A DNA stretch of 15,006 nt from Caccoplasma intestinavium. GTDB taxonomy: Bacteria > Bacteroidota > Bacteroidia > Bacteroidales > UBA11471. The notes below the pieces were generated by a model. The model ran no database searches. It was not told the DNA's origin and saw only the letters and a program-made list of their open reading frames with translations. Position numbers and translations under genes: made by a program. The stretch spans positions 1-15,006 of the forward strand of contig DVKT01000056.1 in the NCBI GenBank assembly GCA_018715885.1. The letters are read 5' to 3'. Of this stretch, positions 14,441 through 15,006 are shown in pieces. Numbering within the stretch: position 1 is the first letter of the stretch; every line of letters starts with the position of its first letter.

Positions 14441-15006
14441 TTAGACAATGACGTGGTAGCCCGATCGGACGAGTTCTTGCCGTATTTTGTCGATGTGTTC
14501 TTGGTTGCGGGTTTCGAGTACGACTTGTAAGTAGCAGGCATTGATGTCGGTGGTTTTGCCGGCTCGTTCATGGTGTACCGAAATCACATTGGCTCCCATG
14601 CGGGCGATGATGCTGGTAACGCCTACGAGTTGGCCGGGGCGGTCCATTAGTTCGACGGTAAGTACGTAGGAACGTCCCGATTTTTGCAATCCCCGGTTGA
14701 TGACCCTGGAAAGAATCGTTACATCGATATTGCCACCCGATACGAGGCATATCGTTTTTTTACCTTCGATGGGGAATTTCCCGAACATGGCGGCTGCTAC
14801 CGATACGGCTCCTGCACCTTCGGCGACGAGCTTTTGCTGTTCGATGAGCGATAGTATAGCCGTGGATATTTCGTCGTCGGTAACGGTTACGACATCATCG
14901 ACATATTTGCTGCAAATATCGAATGTGTGCGTACCGGGCTCTTTTACAGCGATGCCGTCGGCGATAGTCTTGACCGAAGGCAGCCGTTCGATACGTTTAT
15001 GACTTA
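14441..15006 (-). CDS. ilvA: Threonine ammonia-lyase, C-terminal part, cut by window edge
   Basis: PLP-dependent threonine ammonia-lyase turns threonine into 2-oxobutyrate and ammonia, for isoleucine synthesis or threonine breakdown. Only the last 188 codons are visible. The frame stays open from the stop at 14441 to the right edge, so the Met at 14788 is internal, not a start. The end of the PLP fold is seen as KTIADGIAVKEPGTHTF, LVAEGAGAVSVAA and the conserved VSGGNID. A C-terminal ACT-like domain follows (SYVLTVELMDRPGQLVGVTS to the end). One short ACT domain fits the roughly 400-residue IlvA/TdcB-type form rather than the 514-residue E. coli IlvA with two regulatory domains. Which effector it binds cannot be read. 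The PLP lysine lies outside the window. Confidence 0.92.
   Translation of the reverse strand, partial: SHKRIERLPSVKTIADGIAVKEPGTHTFDICSKYVDDVVTVTDDEISTAILSLIEQQKLVAEGAGAVSVAAAMFGKFPIEGKKTICLVSGGNIDVTILSRVINRGLQKSGRSYVLTVELMDRPGQLVGVTSIIARMGANVISVHHERAGKTTDINACYLQVVLETRNQEHIDKIRQELVRSGYHVIV

Noticed and set aside
14441..14788. A separate 115-residue ACT-domain protein starting at the Met at 14788
   Set aside because: The same frame continues without a stop to the window edge and encodes typical threonine ammonia-lyase sequence, so this Met is internal.
1..15006. CRISPR arrays, tRNA or rRNA genes, phage, toxin-antitoxin or defence systems
   Set aside because: I saw no regularly spaced repeats, no cloverleaf-like sequence and no genes of these classes on reading the window by eye.

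Overview
This window looks like ordinary chromosomal DNA from a member of the Bacteroidales (Bacteroidota). The evidence is threefold. Several proteins have a Bacteroidales character: a pyruvate phosphate dikinase, a DUF5063 protein and a PgcA-type phosphohexomutase. Upstream regions carry Bacteroidetes-type promoters (TAnnTTTG -7 boxes with a TTG/TTTG about 20 nt upstream) rather than sigma70 boxes. Clear Shine-Dalgarno sequences are absent. Base composition is moderate, with AT-rich spacers. A Barnesiella- or Coprobacter-like gut organism is a guess only. I saw no rRNA, tRNA, CRISPR array, insertion sequence or phage gene.

Layout, left to right. (1) The 3' part of a C69-family dipeptidase (+), cut by the left edge. 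(2) A phosphoglucomutase/phosphomannomutase (+) with its own promoter and a 20-bp terminator hairpin. (3) A 357-bp AT-rich spacer, then pyruvate phosphate dikinase (-) with its own promoter and terminator. (4) Divergent from it, rlmD, a 23S rRNA m5U methyltransferase (+), whose true start is probably internal to the longest frame. (5) A 12-TM MFS transporter (+) and a membrane-anchored metallophosphoesterase (+), ending at a 24-bp hairpin shared with the converging operon. (6) A tight six-gene minus-strand operon, transcribed from about 14300 down to 10671: yicC, gmk, nadD, a DUF5063 protein, a DEDDy 3'-5' exonuclease and a small two-TM protein. (7) The 3' part of a catabolic/biosynthetic-type threonine ammonia-lyase (-), cut by the right edge and ended by a palindromic terminator.

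Functionally the window is mostly housekeeping. It covers peptide breakdown, hexose-phosphate interconversion, PEP/pyruvate interconversion, rRNA modification, GMP phosphorylation, NAD synthesis and isoleucine/threonine metabolism. The most thought-provoking arrangement is the operon that puts an RNA-cleaving family (YicC), guanylate kinase, NAD synthesis, an uncharacterised DUF5063 protein with a Cys/His/acidic tail, and an RNase D-like exonuclease on one transcript. I did not find convincing evidence of a new defence, mobile or signalling system. The remaining findings concern start sites, promoters and unusual hairpins.
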